Assembly: GCA_036365145.1 (NCBI GenBank)
Contig: JAEOAD010000015.1
Location: 11,029,501-11,093,500, forward strand
Origin: Orientallactaga sibirica
Lineage: Eukaryota > Chordata > Mammalia > Rodentia > Dipodidae
Direction: 5' to 3'
DNA: 64,000 nucleotides
Under the pieces are notes generated by a model that saw nothing but the letters and a program-made list of their open reading frames with translations, was not told the DNA's origin and searched no databases. Each line of letters opens with the position of its first letter. Position 1 is the stretch's first letter. Shown here piece by piece: positions 22,861-33,809 of the stretch. The position numbers and the translations under genes are program-made.

Positions 22861-23032
22861 TATGTTTACCTCTCAAGTGGGCACTTCGATGAGGGCACAC
22901 TGTACCCAGTGGAGTCTGTATCCTTGTCTTAGTCTAGAACCCAGTGCTAAAAAATGCACTGACTAAAAACAATTCCTCCTTAGATTCCAATTTTTAAATA
23001 ATTTTACATTTTTGGCTCATTAATATTTTCAC
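22861..23032. other. Unrecognised spacer
   Basis: Nothing recognisable. Confidence 0.4.
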
Positions 23033-23235
23033 ACAGTAAGGAACTTGCCTGCAAAACTAAGGACCCGGGTTTGGTTCTCTAGTACTCAAGCAAGCCAGAT
23101 ACACAAGATGGTGGATGTATCTGGAGTTTGTTTACAGTGGCTAGAGGTCCTGGCATGTCCATTCTCTTTCTATCTGCCTCTTTCTCTCGTTCTCAAATAA
23201 GTAAGTAAATAAACAAATAAATAAAAAGAATAACT
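23033..23235 (+). mobile_element. B2-like SINE, head-truncated
   Basis: AGGAACTTGCCTGCAAAACTAAGGACC through AGTTTGTTTACAGTGGC and an AAATAAATAAA tail. Confidence 0.9.
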
Positions 23236-23442
23236 TTAAAAGTCAAAACACTATAAAGGTTTCCAGTGAAAAGTTTCCTACCCACTCATGACCCCCTCAC
23301 ATCCTGGAACCTACTCTTCACTCCAAAGCACCAACTGGCTATTAGTATTCTAGAATATAATTATACAAATGTATATAAATATGAGTATAACTTTTATTTC
23401 TCATTTTGTTTTTATAAAGTGATATGAATACATTATCTTTTA

Positions 23443-23658
23443 AAAAATATTTTTACATTATTATTCACAAGTACAGAGAGATAGAGAGAAGAGAAAAAGA
23501 CAGAGAATGGGTGTGCCAGGGCTTCCAGCCACTGCAAACGAACTCCAAATATATGTACCACTTTGTTTATCTGGCTTTATGAGGGTACTAGGGACTCAAA
23601 CTTGGGTTGTTAGGCTTTGCAGGCAAGTGCCTTAACCACTAAGCCAACTCTCCAGCCC
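23443..23658 (-). mobile_element. B2-like SINE
   Basis: Antisense copy ending TTAACCACTAAGCCAACTCTCCAGCCC. Confidence 0.93.
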
Positions 23659-23659
23659 T

Positions 23660-23747
23660 ATATTATCTTTTATAATAATATTTTATAATCTTAATAATAT
23701 AAATTAAATAATATTAATAATATAAATATAATATAATATATTTTATA
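23660..23747. repeat. AT-rich low-complexity (TAATA/ATAAT) patch
   Basis: Irregular repeats of TAATAATAT and ATAATATAAAT follow immediately after a SINE head. Confidence 0.8.
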
Positions 23748-23817
23748 GACTTTTGTTTCTACATATACAGATGTCTTCTTAATTATTTCCATTAAAATAC
23801 CATAGTTTAGAAAGGGA

Positions 23818-24028
23818 TGGGGCTGGGATGTAGGTTGGTTTGTGGAGTGCTTGCCTAGCATGCACAAAGTTCTATGTTCAATCCCCAGCACTGCATAAAA
23901 CTGGGCTTGGTGTAATCATAGCACTGAGGAGGCTAGAGATAGGAAGATCAGGGAGTTCAAGTTCATCTCTGGCTCTATATTGACTTTAAAGCCAGCCTGG
24001 TCTATACAATACCCTGTCCCAAAGGACA
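23818..24028 (+). mobile_element. B4-like (ID-B1 composite) SINE
   Basis: An ID-type head (GGCTGGGATGTAGGTTGG...CAATCCCCAGCACTGCA) is fused to a B1-like tail (CTTGGTGTAATCATAGCACTGAGGAGG...CCAGCCTGGTCTATACA). Confidence 0.8.
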
Positions 24029-24375
24029 ATGGCTAGAGATAGTGATCACTGGTTGAGAACCCTAGTCTGGTAAAGGTCCTAGGTTTGATCCCTGGAACTT
24101 CCCCCCACCAACCAAACAATGAACAAATGAATGTGTGCAAGTTTTTTTTGCTGTTACTATGAGTGCTGAAGTGAATAACAACATCCATATATCAGCTCAC
24201 AAGGACATCAGCAAAGCAAACCTGTGGGATTCATTCCTGGATTAATTGCCTTCCATGGGAGTTGCCATTCTCTTGAGCAATGTGTTTGATAGGATCTTTT
24301 CTCACAACCTCGTCAAAAGCCTATGTTATCAAACTTTTGCAGCTTTGGCAAACTATCAAGTGAAAAGTGATTTTA
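24029..24375. other. Mostly unrecognised; possible L1 or ID debris
   Basis: No clear family is assigned. TGCTGTTACTATGAGTGCTGAAGTGAATAACAACATCCATATATC looks like an old LINE-type tail, but I cannot confirm it. Confidence 0.3.
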
Positions 24376-24601
24376 AAAAAATATATAGATTATTTATTTA
24401 TTTGACAGAGAGAAAGAGGCATAGAAAGAAAGAGAGAGAGAGAGAGAGAGAATGGGCACGCCATGGCATCCAGACACTGCAAACGAACTCTAGATGCATG
24501 GACCCCCTTGTGCATCTGGCTACGTGGGTCCTGAGGAATCAAACTGGGGTCCTTTGGCTTTGCAGACAAATGCCTTAACCACTAAGCCATCTCTCCAGCC
24601 C
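24376..24601 (-). mobile_element. B2-like SINE
   Basis: Antisense copy: GATTATTTATTTATTTGACAGAGAG, a long GA tract, and GCCTTAACCACTAAGCCATCTCTCCAGCCC. Confidence 0.95.
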
Positions 24602-24697
24602 CAAAGTGGTTTTAATTTAATTTCCAAGTGATTTTTAATCTTGACATAATAGAAAACTGACAAAATTTGTAGGACTACATAAAAATTTTCTATATGG

Positions 24698-24698
<1 letters not shown>

Positions 24699-24737
<39 letters not shown>

Positions 24738-24945
24738 AGACAGGGTCTCATGTAGCCTAGCCTGGCCTTGAACTCCCAATCCTTCTGCCTCCACCTTCTA
24801 AGTGCTGAGATTACAGACATGTAAATCTTGTCTTCTTGAGACAGGGTCTTTCCAGGTAATCTAGACTGGCCTTGAATTCTTGATCCATTTGCCTCAGACT
24901 ATTGAGTGCTGGGATTACAATCACATGCCACCATAACCCACTTAA
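24699..24945 (-). mobile_element. Two adjacent antisense B1-like SINEs
   Basis: A T38 tail at 24,699-24,736 leads into GAGACAGGGTCTCATGTAGCC. A second, older unit starts with GAGACAGGGTCTTTCCAGGTAATC at 24,838 and ends CATGCCACCATAACCCA. Confidence 0.85.
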
Positions 24946-24977
24946 ATTAGTATTTTCCTAATTAAGAGTGAAGTTTT

Positions 24978-25108
24978 GCCGGGGTGGTGGCCCACGCCTT
25001 TAATCCCAGCCCTCAGGGAGGCAGAGGTAGGAGAACTGCTGTGAGTTCGAGGCCACCCTGAGACTACATAATGAATTCCGGGTCAGCCTGAGCTAGAGTG
25101 AGACCCTA
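24978..25108 (+). mobile_element. B1 SINE with target-site duplication
   Basis: GCCGGGGTGGTGGCCCACGCC to TAGAGTGAGACCCTA with almost no A tail. TGAAGTTTTG occurs on both sides. Confidence 0.95.
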
Positions 25109-25848
25109 TGAAGTTTTGAGCAGAGACAAAGAGCTGATGATGTCATGAACAAAACCAGGTGTGAAGTGTCCCTATGGACCAAAAACACAAGACCTGCGTG
25201 GTGGTGATCACTACATGTGGTAAGCAGAGCGAAGGTCATGGGGAGTGCTGCTGATGGTCCTGTGAACTGGAAAACCCAGACTACATACATAGGAATTAGG
25301 TCAAGTCACTTTTGATGCCTGTAGGGGCTCAGCAGGTCATCTGAGTATGGGCACCCCTCCTGCAGGCTCCGATCTGTGGATATTTATAGGTGCAGGCAGA
25401 TGGTAAGGTTGGACACTGCTGGGCAACCCAAGCCCTAGTGAACTCTCAAAACTAACCAAACTGACTTCTCTAGTAAGACAAAGCCCCATACTCGAAGAAC
25501 AGCTGGGAATAGGATCCAAATTGAGCAGAATGATGACATTAAGGCTAAAAGAAATGGACTTCTCAAAGGAACAGGGGCACATAGCCAAAAGAGAGTATGA
25601 GATCATCTTCTTTGATATATAGGAAAAATTACCAAAAAATGCAAGCATATGCATTGTAATATTTGTAACAGCAAAAATCTGGAAAGAAAAAGTCCAGTCA
25701 ATTCTGCATCCAGGAAACTGGTTGTATGAAGGGCGGTACACCCAAGCAATAGACTGCTGTGTAACAATAAAATTTGCAATGAACAATATCTCTATTTACT
25801 ATAATGGTGTGATGACTGGACTATATTGTCAACTAAAAAAAGAAAGGT
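25109..25848. other. No gene; possible old L1 end at 25,590-25,800
   Basis: A minus-strand open frame of 149 codons (25,337-25,786) has no recognisable domain, and its composition fits A+T-rich non-coding DNA. On the + strand, TTTGTAACAGCAAAAATCTGGAAAG and CACCCAAGCAATAGACTGCTGTGTAACAATAAAAT look like an ancient L1 3' end, which probably explains it. Confidence 0.4.
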
Positions 25849-26062
25849 TTGGCTGGAAAGGTGTCTCAACAGTTAAAAGCACTTGATTGCAAAGTCTGAT
25901 GGCCCAGGGTCAATTCCCCAATACCCATGTAAAGCCATTTGCATAAAGTGGTGCATGCCTCTAGAGTTTGTTTGCAGTGGCAGCAGGCCCTGGCACTCCC
26001 ATTCCTTCTCTCTCATTCTCATTCTCTCTCTCTCACTTTTTCTCTCTGCTTGCAAATAAAAA
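25849..26062 (+). mobile_element. B2-like SINE
   Basis: GGCTGGAAAGGTGTCTCAACAGTTAAAAGC through the CT-rich tract and GCTTGCAAATAAAAAAAAGC tail. Confidence 0.92.
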
Positions 26063-26075
26063 AAAGCTAGGTGGC

Positions 26076-26262
26076 AGCTGGAGAAATAGTTCAGCAGTTA
26101 AAGCACTTGCTTGCAACACCTAATGACCTGGGTTGGATCACCCAGTACCCACATAAAGCAAAATGCCCGAAGTTCATTTGCAGTGGCTGGAGGTCCTGGC
26201 ATGCCCATTCTCTCTGTCTCTCTTCTCGTTGTCTCTTTCTGCTTGCAAATATAATTTAAAAT
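26076..26262 (+). mobile_element. B2-like SINE
   Basis: CAGCTGGAGAAATAGTTCAGCAGTTAAAGC through AGTTCATTTGCAGTGGCTGGAGG and CT-rich tract. Confidence 0.9.
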
Positions 26263-26495
26263 TTTTAGAGAGAGTGAGAGAGAAAGAGAAAAAGAGAGAC
26301 AGAGAAAGAATTGGCATGCCAGGGCCTCAGCCACTGCAATTGAACTCCAGACACTTGTGCCACACAATGGGCATGTACAACCTTGAGCTTGTCTCACCTT
26401 TATGCAACTGGCTTGCATGGGATCTGGAGAGTTGAACAAAGGTCCTTAGGATGCCCAGGAAAGTGCCTTAGCCATTAAGCCATCTCTCCATCCCC
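26263..26495 (-). mobile_element. B2-like SINE, inverted relative to its neighbour
   Basis: GA-rich tract, CAGCCACTGCAATTGAACTCCAG, and TAAGCCATCTCTCCATCCCC. With 26,076-26,262 it forms an inverted pair. Confidence 0.92.
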
Positions 26496-26751
26496 CCCAA
26501 AAAAAATTTTTTTAAAGCAACATGGACAGAAGCTAAGTATAAAAGAATTTAAGAATGGGAAGGATATGAACATGAGAATATATGTGCTTATGTTAAAATT
26601 CTTTTTTAGTTTTAACAATTTCTTGAGAAAGAGGGATCAGTGTAGGGGAGACAAAAATTAAAAATAAGATGTCTTTGAAAATATGTTGTTTTGTAGATTT
26701 GACTTTTGAAATATGGTAGTGTTTTACTTCATATTTAAAAAATGAAGCTAG
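26496..26751. other. Unrecognised A+T-rich spacer
   Basis: It may be an L1 3'UTR fragment. Nothing is certain. Confidence 0.3.
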
Positions 26752-26938
26752 GGACTGAAGAGATGGTTTAGTGGTTAAGTGCTTGCTTGCAAAGCCTGAA
26801 GACCCAGGTTTGATTCTCTAGTACCCACGTAAGCCAGATGCACAAGGTGGAGTGTACGTCTGGAGTTAATTTGTAGTGGCTGGAGGCCCTAGCATGCCCA
26901 TTCTCTCTCTCTCAAATAAATAAATGAAATATTAAAAA
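26752..26938 (+). mobile_element. B2-like SINE with target-site duplication
   Basis: GGGACTGAAGAGATGGTTTAGTGG through the AAATAAATAAATG tail. AAAAAATGAAGCT occurs on both sides. Confidence 0.94.
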
Positions 26939-26947
26939 AATAAAAAA

Positions 26948-27064
26948 TGAAGCTGGAAGTGGTAATGCATGTCTACATACCCAGGACTAGGGAAGCCAAA
27001 GGCAGGAGGTTAAAGGTGGATTAGAGGCCTGCTGGGGCTACATCGTGACACCATTTCTCAAAAG
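26948..27064 (+). mobile_element. Old B1-like SINE
   Basis: GCTGGAAGTGGTAATGCATGTCTACATACCCAGGACTAGGG...AGGCCTGCTGGGGCTACATCGTGACACC is a heavily diverged B1. Confidence 0.6.
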
Positions 27065-27305
27065 AAAAGTGAAAACAAAGTACAGTGTTTCAGAGTTGAA
27101 GCTATGTAGTCAACTGTGGAAGGCTGAAGCTATGTAGCAAACTGATGGCATGACTACATAAAAGGAATTAGGTCAAGTCACTTTTGAAACACAGTAATTT
27201 GATTTGGGCTGGGGGAGGCTTAAGGGAGTCCTTCAGAGGCACTATTGCTGCAGCAACAAGAAATCTCTCCCAAAATATCCAAAGTGCTTCCTGGGTATAG
27301 AAGTG

Positions 27306-27690
27306 TGTCGTGGCTTGTATTGCCCCTTCACCAAAAGATTTATATGTTTAAGTCAATCCCTGGTACTTTAGGAATAAAGTCACTGCCGCTGTAATTAAGT
27401 TAAGATGAGGTCATTAGGTTGTACTCTAAGTCAATATAACTTGTGTTCTTATATAAAGAGAACGTTTGTACACAGAGAAGAAGATGATGATGATTCTGCC
27501 CTTCAGTGAAGGCCAGACTGCCAGCAAGCCGTTGGGAAAGAGGCCTGGGCAGGTTCTCCCTCACAGCCTTCGGAATGAGTCAGCCCTGCTGACGTGTGAG
27601 ACCTGCAACTTTGAGCAACCAAAACAATGAGATGGCACATTTGTTGTTTAAGCCACCTAGTTGTGGTAAAAATTGCTTTATGTTAATTTA
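27306..27690 (+). mobile_element. MLT1/MST-type MaLR LTR (old)
   Basis: Landmarks in order: GATTTATATGTTTAAGTCAATCCCTGGTACT, GTAATTAAGTTAAGATGAGGTCATTAGG, TTGTGTTCTTATATAAAGAGAACG, ACACAGAGAAGAAG, and TTGTTGTTTAAGCCACCTAGTTGTGGTA. This is the ancient mammalian MaLR LTR plan. Confidence 0.8.
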
Positions 27691-27851
27691 AGTGCCTCTA
27701 ATGTACCCCAGATTACTTGCTATAGATTTATCATTAGGATTAAGTAAAGAGCATCACTTGAGTTGTATTAAAACCAAGCTGCTTTAGTTCATCAGTGACT
27801 AGGTTCTCCTTTATTCTTATGAAGCAATGGCTAGTCAAACAGTCTCAGTGA

Positions 27852-28035
27852 AGATTTATTTTTATTTTTATTTATGTATTTGTGGGAGAGAGAGAATAGG
27901 CGTGCCAGAGCTTCCAGCCACTGCAAACAAACTCCAGACACATGCATCTTGTCCATGTGAGTCCTGGGGACTGGAACCCGGGTCCTTTGGCTTTGCAGGT
28001 AAGCGCCTTAACCGCTAAACCATCTCTCTAGCTCC
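27852..28035 (-). mobile_element. B2-like SINE with target-site duplication
   Basis: Antisense copy flanked by TCAGTGAAGATTT on both sides. Confidence 0.95.
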
Positions 28036-28320
28036 TCAGTGAAGATTTCACTTAAGTGATTGTCTTAGTCAGATACCTAAAGCTCATTGCTTAAAAGTAA
28101 ACTTAACTATTAAGACATCTGTCCTATTCCAGGTTACAGCTTCATGTTCAAACAATGCTCTTCATCTGAGAAAAATGGTCTTGAGCTCTACTATTCCTAA
28201 AATCCAAAAATTAAATTGTCTCTGCTTCCAGCCTTCCTTGGGTTATTGGTACTTACAACAGTATACAGATTAACCAAAGATGTTTTCAACACAGATGCTA
28301 AGACTTTATGTTGTCTTAAT

Positions 28321-28425
28321 TGTGCCACCTGTGCATCTGGCTTTTATTTGGGTACTGGGGAATTGAACTCCAGTCCTTAGGCTTTGCAGGCAAGTGCCTT
28401 AACTGCTGATCAATTTCTCCAGCCC
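28321..28425 (-). mobile_element. B2-like SINE, head half only
   Basis: TGTGCCACCTGTGCATCTGGC to TTTCTCCAGCCC. The GA tract and tail are missing. Confidence 0.85.
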
Positions 28426-29118
28426 AACATACCTGCTTTCAGTGTTCTAATATGTTTTACAATGTTGCTAGGCAGCTAAACCTGAATGCCAGACAGAATG
28501 ACTTTTGTGCCATTCTTTAAGTAAATCTGTTTTGTTGATCAGAGCTGCTCTGTATCTACACTTTTTTTCAAGACTGGTGTAACTGTCCTTTCAAGTGCTT
28601 AATAACAATATGTAAAACTCAAAGCCAACTGGGCACACCAGAGCTAAAAGGACTACTACTGTTTTGGTAAGAGAGTCCCAGGAGAAGATTGGTCACTCCT
28701 AGTGTGTCCTACAACTCTGATAAGCCACTTGTCTTCTTGGTCAGGGAGGACCCAGAGACCCAGAGAGTGGACTCCAAACCAGTGTACAGTCTTAAGAGGA
28801 GAGTCACAACAGAATTGCTGCCCAAAGAAGCCAAATGCAAAGAAAGCCATAGAGCTCACCAGAGATCCCTAAGACTTGTTCCTAAAGAGCCACAACTTAC
28901 CTTCAAAAATGCAATGTATAATTATTTTTTGACTACCTATGTGGTCTCAAATACACAAAGTATAACCAAAAAAGTATAATGCAAACAAAGATTCAGATTT
29001 ACAGTATTCCCTGTTTGATGCTAAATATAGATATCTATGTGGGCATATGCTTAAGACTTACAATAGTACTTTAACTCATGCCTCCATCCAACAGGGCAAG
29101 ATCCTCTTTACAGTTGTT
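28426..29118. other. No gene recognised
   Basis: A + strand open frame of 96 codons (28,689-28,979) is basic and low in complexity, with no recognisable domain. I treat it as chance. Confidence 0.4.
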
Positions 29119-29271
29119 TTTTTCTTTTGTTTTTCAAGGTAGGGTCTCACTCTAGTCCAGGCTGACCTGGAATTCACTATGTAGTCCCAGGGTGGCCTTG
29201 AACTCATAGTGATTCTCCTACCTCTGCCTCCTGAGTGCTGGGATTAAAGGCATGCACCACCATGCCTGGCT
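29119..29271 (-). mobile_element. B1 SINE
   Basis: CAAGGTAGGGTCTCACTCTAGTCC to ATGCACCACCATGCCTGGC. Confidence 0.96.
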
Positions 29272-30419
29272 TCTTTTACTGTTTTGATAATAATCATAAT
29301 TTTCTTAACTGTTTTCTATTATAAATGTTATACCAGGTTCAAAAGAAAAGACCAAGTAAAAGACCTACACACAAATTGCAATGAGACAAAGCCTTTCCAT
29401 CATGTCCCTTAAGATGAACTCCCTCTTGGGAAGCTCTAACTGCCATGCTCTGTACCCTAGACAGTAGAATGGTCTTTGCTCCATTTCCCTAACATTGGTT
29501 AGAGTTTCCTTTCAGGAGGGGATTAAGAGCAAGGTAGCATTTCTCCTGATCAGGAGGTAGCTAGGGTCTGGTCATGGAAACATGGGTGCCATCTTGCCTG
29601 CCCTGGCAGGACTAGAATTTGTGTCTAATCCAGATTCATCCAAGATGTCTACAAGCAACAACTCTGACGTCAGCTTCCAGCTTCTTCCTCAGCTTTTCCC
29701 TGATGTAGCTCCTGTGGGCTGGCTCTTCCTGAGTCGCCTTTTGAGTCCATCAACCAATCAGGTCTCTCCCTTTGCTAGTCACCCTTCTTTACCCCTAAGC
29801 ATTCCTCAGAGGTTTCTTTACCAAAGAGAGACTTTTCTCATTGTGAAAGACATTTTCTTGGTCTCTCCTCTTGCTCCCCAGACAGGTTGGGTGTGGAAGT
29901 TCTAATTCCACAGAGCTTTCTCATGAATTACTGCTTTCAGCAGCCATGATTTATGTTTTGAATGCTATGGATTATGCAGGCTCCTAAACTGACAGAAGAT
30001 TGAGTTCAGCACTTTGTTCATCAGTTTAATTGCTTAAATATGATTTAAAAGAGAAGGAAAAGAAAGATGTTGCATCTATGCCCAATATTTATATTAGAAG
30101 TCCTTAAAGTTAAAATTATAATTCCACAATCCCAATGGTGATTTCAGCCAAATGCATAGAAAGTACTTTTCCTATGATGATAATTACATAGTACTTTGTT
30201 TCTTCAAGGGAATTGTTCAACACTTACAAATTAATTCTTCCAATACTCTAGAGCAATTGAAATTTGGAACCATACATTTAATTTGACTAAGAAAAAATAG
30301 CTACCAATATCCGTAGACAAGAAATACCTTGAGGAATTAGAGATTAATAAATTGTGGTAGAAATATTTTCTGAAAGGTTGCCATCTGCATTCACCACAAT
30401 AAAGACATTAAAGCTTAAA
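29272..30419. other. No gene recognised
   Basis: Over 1.1 kb no repeat or exon is recognised. A + strand frame at 29,582-29,905 (107 codons) has no known domain. Confidence 0.4.
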
Positions 30420-30638
30420 AAAAAATTTTTTTTTAGACAGAGTAGTCCAGGCTCGCCTCAATCTCATTGTATAGCCAAGGATGACTTGAACTTCTGATTC
30501 TTTTTCCTCCTCCCCCTGAGAGAATTCTGGGATTACACATTTGTGCCACCATACCAGGTTTTGCAGTACTGATAATGAACCCAAGACTTTGTGCATGATA
30601 GGCAAGTACTCTGTCAACTGAGCTCATCTCTAATCTCT
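30420..30638 (-). mobile_element. B4-like (ID-B1 composite) SINE
   Basis: Antisense B1-like part (GTAGTCCAGGCTCGCCTCAATC...TGTGCCACCATACCAGG) joined to an antisense ID-like part (GAACCCAAGACTTTGTGCATGATAGGCAAGTACTCTG). Confidence 0.75.
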
Positions 30639-30787
30639 GAAATTAAAGTTTCTTTAGGAAGACAAGCCTATATCCTCTTTATAGTAAAGAAACTGAGATT
30701 CCAGCAAGAAGCTTCTTGTCCAGGCAAAAATACTGACTAGCTAATATACCGATTCAAAGTTAATGCAGAATTGTTTAAACCCAGGGC

Positions 30788-30872
30788 CATGGTTTCAATG
30801 TTTGTCTCTACTACCAAAATATTGAAATCCTAACTTCCAAGGCAATAGTGTTTGGTTGTCCATCTGAATATC
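30788..30872 (+). mobile_element. Possible MST/MLT LTR fragment
   Basis: GGTTTCAATGTTTGTCTCTACTACC and TTGAAATCCTAACTTCCAAGGCAATAGT resemble the start of an old MaLR LTR. Confidence 0.45.
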
Positions 30873-30974
30873 TATCATCCACAGGCTGGTGAAGACTTAA
30901 ATTAGTGGTTCTTAAAAATTTTGGTTTAAAATCTCTTTATTATCTTAAAAATTATGGAGAACATTCAAGATGTT

Positions 30975-30977
<3 letters not shown>

Positions 30978-31006
<29 letters not shown>

Positions 31007-31008
31007 AA
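30978..31008. repeat. (GA)n simple repeat
   Basis: AGAGAAAGAGAGAGAGAGAG run. It may be the remnant of a SINE GA tract. Confidence 0.9.
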
Positions 31009-31559
31009 TTAAGATTTAGGAAAGCTAAAGTAGTTGTAAGTGTTCTAAAAATATAATGCTAAATGCATTATATGTTAACATAGGTAACATTTTAATGACA
31101 TTTTCCAAAATTAAAAAGAAAAGTTGTGATCTGCACACTTGCAAAGCCGCATGAAAGCAAAACTAAACACCTCATGCGGCAGCTTCATCCAGCTGATCAC
31201 CTCAGGTGAGAGCAGTTGCTCTGCCAGTGGCAGCCCCACCATCTGCAGGAAGCTCACCTGCTGCAGCAACAGGGCATCAGCACTCATCTCTCTCTGATCA
31301 AGACTTGGCTTAATTCCACATCAAAACAAAGGACATGAAAACCTCTTAAAGGTCACTTGCATGTAGAATCAATGAATTTTTCATATTATTATGTATTTAA
31401 TATTAAAACATATCAGCCTAACTAGTTTGGACTGGCTTATTTACCTGCATGAGTTTTACATTTGCCTCGGTTGTTTGGAAAATATTGATTAACTGAGTTA
31501 TGCAGATAAATAAACGTTGGCAATATTATACAATATTATACAAAAAAGCCACATACACT
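31009..31559. other. No gene; GC-rich patch at 31,137-31,300
   Basis: Mostly A+T-rich, with one patch of clearly higher GC containing CAGCTTCATCCAGCTGATCACC. On the minus strand that patch is open without stops for about 50 codons. It is not recognised. Confidence 0.35.
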
Positions 31560-31760
31560 CTGGCAAATAATTCCCTGCCCATGTTCATTCATGCCACCAT
31601 AATTAAACCCAGTGGGGGACACACACACATCAAAGCAGAAGAGGGACTAGTTGGGATGAGGAAGGGGGAGGAAAAGGGGGACAAAAGAAGGTAATGGAAG
31701 GTGATTATGGTCAAAATAGATCGTATACCTGCATAAAATTGCCAACAAATTAAAAAACAA
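31560..31760 (+). mobile_element. LINE-1 3'UTR-like fragment
   Basis: GGGATGAGGAAGGGGGAGGAAAAGGGGG, then GTGATTATGGTCAAAATAGATCGTATACCTGCATAAAATTGCC resembles the purine-rich 3'UTR and end of rodent L1s. Confidence 0.6.
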
Positions 31761-32204
31761 AGAATTAGATTATTTCACTTCAACTCCATCCTAACAATCT
31801 CTATGGCTGGCAAGCTCATGGTATTGATACAAAATGCTGAGTATCCAGTTCAGCTCACATGCCAAGCAAGCATAGCAGTACTTCTCCTAGAGCCACATAT
31901 ATTTCTGCATTCAGCACAAGTATTTGTGTACACTTCCCATTTTGTTACCTACAATATCTAAAAAGTGTTCTCAAGGGTTACATCACAATGTACAACATAT
32001 TTTGTTTATCAAGAACACTTTCAGCCTAAACTAGCATCTTGCATTGTTTAAGTGTAGCAGTAAAGAACACAGTGATTGCTAGTGCAATTAGATGCCATTG
32101 CTTTCATACTCCAGATACAGCAGCTTGACCTGGTTTGACACAGTTGGATCAGTGCAACTGTCAACAAAGTGAAAGGGCAAGTAATATATAACAAGGACCG
32201 TAAT
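31761..32204. other. No gene recognised
   Basis: Unique A+T-rich sequence with no recognisable feature. Confidence 0.4.
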
Positions 32205-32487
32205 TCTAGTGGCTGTGGAAAAGGCTCAATGGATAAAGTGCTTACTCCCCAAGCATGAGGGCCAGAGTTTGAATTCCTAGAACCCACATCATTGTCATAT
32301 CTCTGATGGCCACCAAGGAGGCAGAGACACAGAATCCCTGGGACAAGCTGGCTAGCTAGACTAGCCAAATCTTCTGAGCTCTAGGCTCAAATGAGAGACT
32401 CTGCTTCAATAAAATGAAGAAGAGAGAGGTCAAGTAAGACACCCTATGTTAACTTCTGACCTGTGCGGGCACGTGCTGACGCACACG

Positions 32488-32490
<3 letters not shown>
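32205..32490 (+). mobile_element. B3-like SINE (old tRNA-derived family)
   Basis: GGCTCAATGGATAAAGTGCTTACTCC...AAGCATGAGGGCCAGAGTTTGAATTCC...GAGGCAGAGACACAGAATCCCTGGG...CTTCTGACCTGTGCGGGCACGTG follows the B3-type plan. Confidence 0.7.

Positions 32491-32539
<49 letters not shown>
32491..32539. repeat. (CA)n microsatellite
   Basis: Tail of the B3-like SINE expanded into about 24 CA units. Confidence 0.98.
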
Positions 32540-32540
<1 letters not shown>

Positions 32541-32555
32541 TTGTTGTGGACACAT

Positions 32556-32881
32556 TGTGGTTTGAATGTGAATGTCCCTCAGAGGCTTATGTGTCTCTTT
32601 ATAATGTCACTACTTGGGAAGGTTGAAGAACCTTTGGTGGCAGGTGTTTTCTTACTGGAGGAAGCGGGTCACTGGGGGCAGGCCTTCAGGTTGCATATAC
32701 TTTTCTTTCTCTGCTTCCTGATTCTGGTGAGTCATGACCAGCTCTGTTCCCATTCTGGCCATCATGCCTTCCCCACCATGAAACATTCATTTGAAACCAT
32801 AAGCTGAATTAAACATGTTAAAACTTCCATAAGTTGCTTCTGTTCATGCATTTGTTCCTAGCAGCAAGAAAGTGATACACA
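32556..32881 (+). mobile_element. ERVL-MaLR-like LTR, sense
   Basis: Starts TGTGGTTTGAATGTGAATGTCCC and ends AGTGATACACA. An ATTAAA-type poly(A) signal lies in AAGCTGAATTAAACATG near the end. The ends fit a TG...CA LTR. Confidence 0.75.
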
Positions 32882-33190
32882 TGTGCATGTATACCTACAC
32901 ATGTGTGTCCACACACACATGCACAAAACGTAATAATTCTGAAGTCCTATACCCTCTGTAAAGGTCCTGGAGATGAGACACTGACTTAATTTACATGGAT
33001 CAACACTGAGTCCAGTTTAGATCTTGGGAATTGCCATTTTTGAACCAATCTGAGATGAACATTAGAAAAACAAAGTGAGTGACACAGAAGCAAAGGTAGA
33101 TGATGGGTGGATGGATGTGCACACAGCCATCTCGGTCTGTATTTAGAGGTTAGACATGGTATATCAACCACATTTTCTTCTTTCATGCCA
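32882..33190. other. No gene recognised
   Basis: Nothing recognised beyond a short CA-rich start. Confidence 0.4.
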
Positions 33191-33209
33191 TTTCTGTCTT
33201 TATTATCTT

Positions 33210-33362
33210 TTTTTTGGGGGGGGTTGCAAGGTAGGGTCTCACTCTGGTCCAGACTGACCTGGAATTAACTATGTAGTCTCAGGGTGGCCTCGAACTCTTG
33301 GCGATCCTCCTACCTCTGCCTCCCGAGTGCTGGGATTAAAGGCTTGCGCCACCACACCCAGC
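33210..33362 (-). mobile_element. B1 SINE with target-site duplication
   Basis: The 19-base TTTCTGTCTTTATTATCTT flanks it at 33,191-33,209 and 33,363-33,381. Confidence 0.97.
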
Positions 33363-33381
33363 TTTCTGTCTTTATTATCTT

Positions 33382-33809
33382 GCTTCCTGCTTTGACAAAA
33401 AGTTTATCCTTAAGGCCTACGCTTCTCCACGTTGACTACAGTTTATCTTTTCCCCATCACCACTGCTCTGCTGCATCTAGTCTTAATGATTACTAAGAGC
33501 CACCCAAGGTTGACGGCTACCACAACCTTTTTCTTATTTGGTACTACTAGGGACCTGTTGGTCACTTCTTCCTTTTATTCTAACAGTCATATCTTTATCA
33601 CAATACATGCATATATCCCAGTGTGTTCCTTCTCTTCCCTCTCAGGTGTTCTTACTTATCTTTTTTGTTGGGGCTACCTTTAATGTTTATGGGCACTTAT
33701 TCCTCCCATCTCTGTATTCACTTCCCTTCACAACGTGACTTTGCAGCTCCCAGCATCAACTGTTAAGACTATAGTTTTTCATCCTTTTAATCTGGGTTTA
33801 GTCATGTGT
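33382..33809. other. No gene recognised
   Basis: Pyrimidine-rich + strand. Short open frames have no recognisable domain. Confidence 0.4.

Noticed and set aside
25337..25786. Minus-strand open frame of 149 codons
   Set aside because: No domain, no splice context, and its + strand resembles an old L1 3' end. Longest spurious frames of this size are expected in 64 kb of A+T-rich DNA.
28689..28979. 96-codon basic + strand frame
   Set aside because: No known domain, no splice or promoter signals.
32491..32539. Tandem CA, GT, CTTT and GA arrays as CRISPR-like or regulatory arrays
   Set aside because: Simple microsatellites without spacers; this is a mammalian genome.
32463..32807. 114-codon frame starting in a CA repeat
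   Set aside because: Composed of a microsatellite and an LTR.
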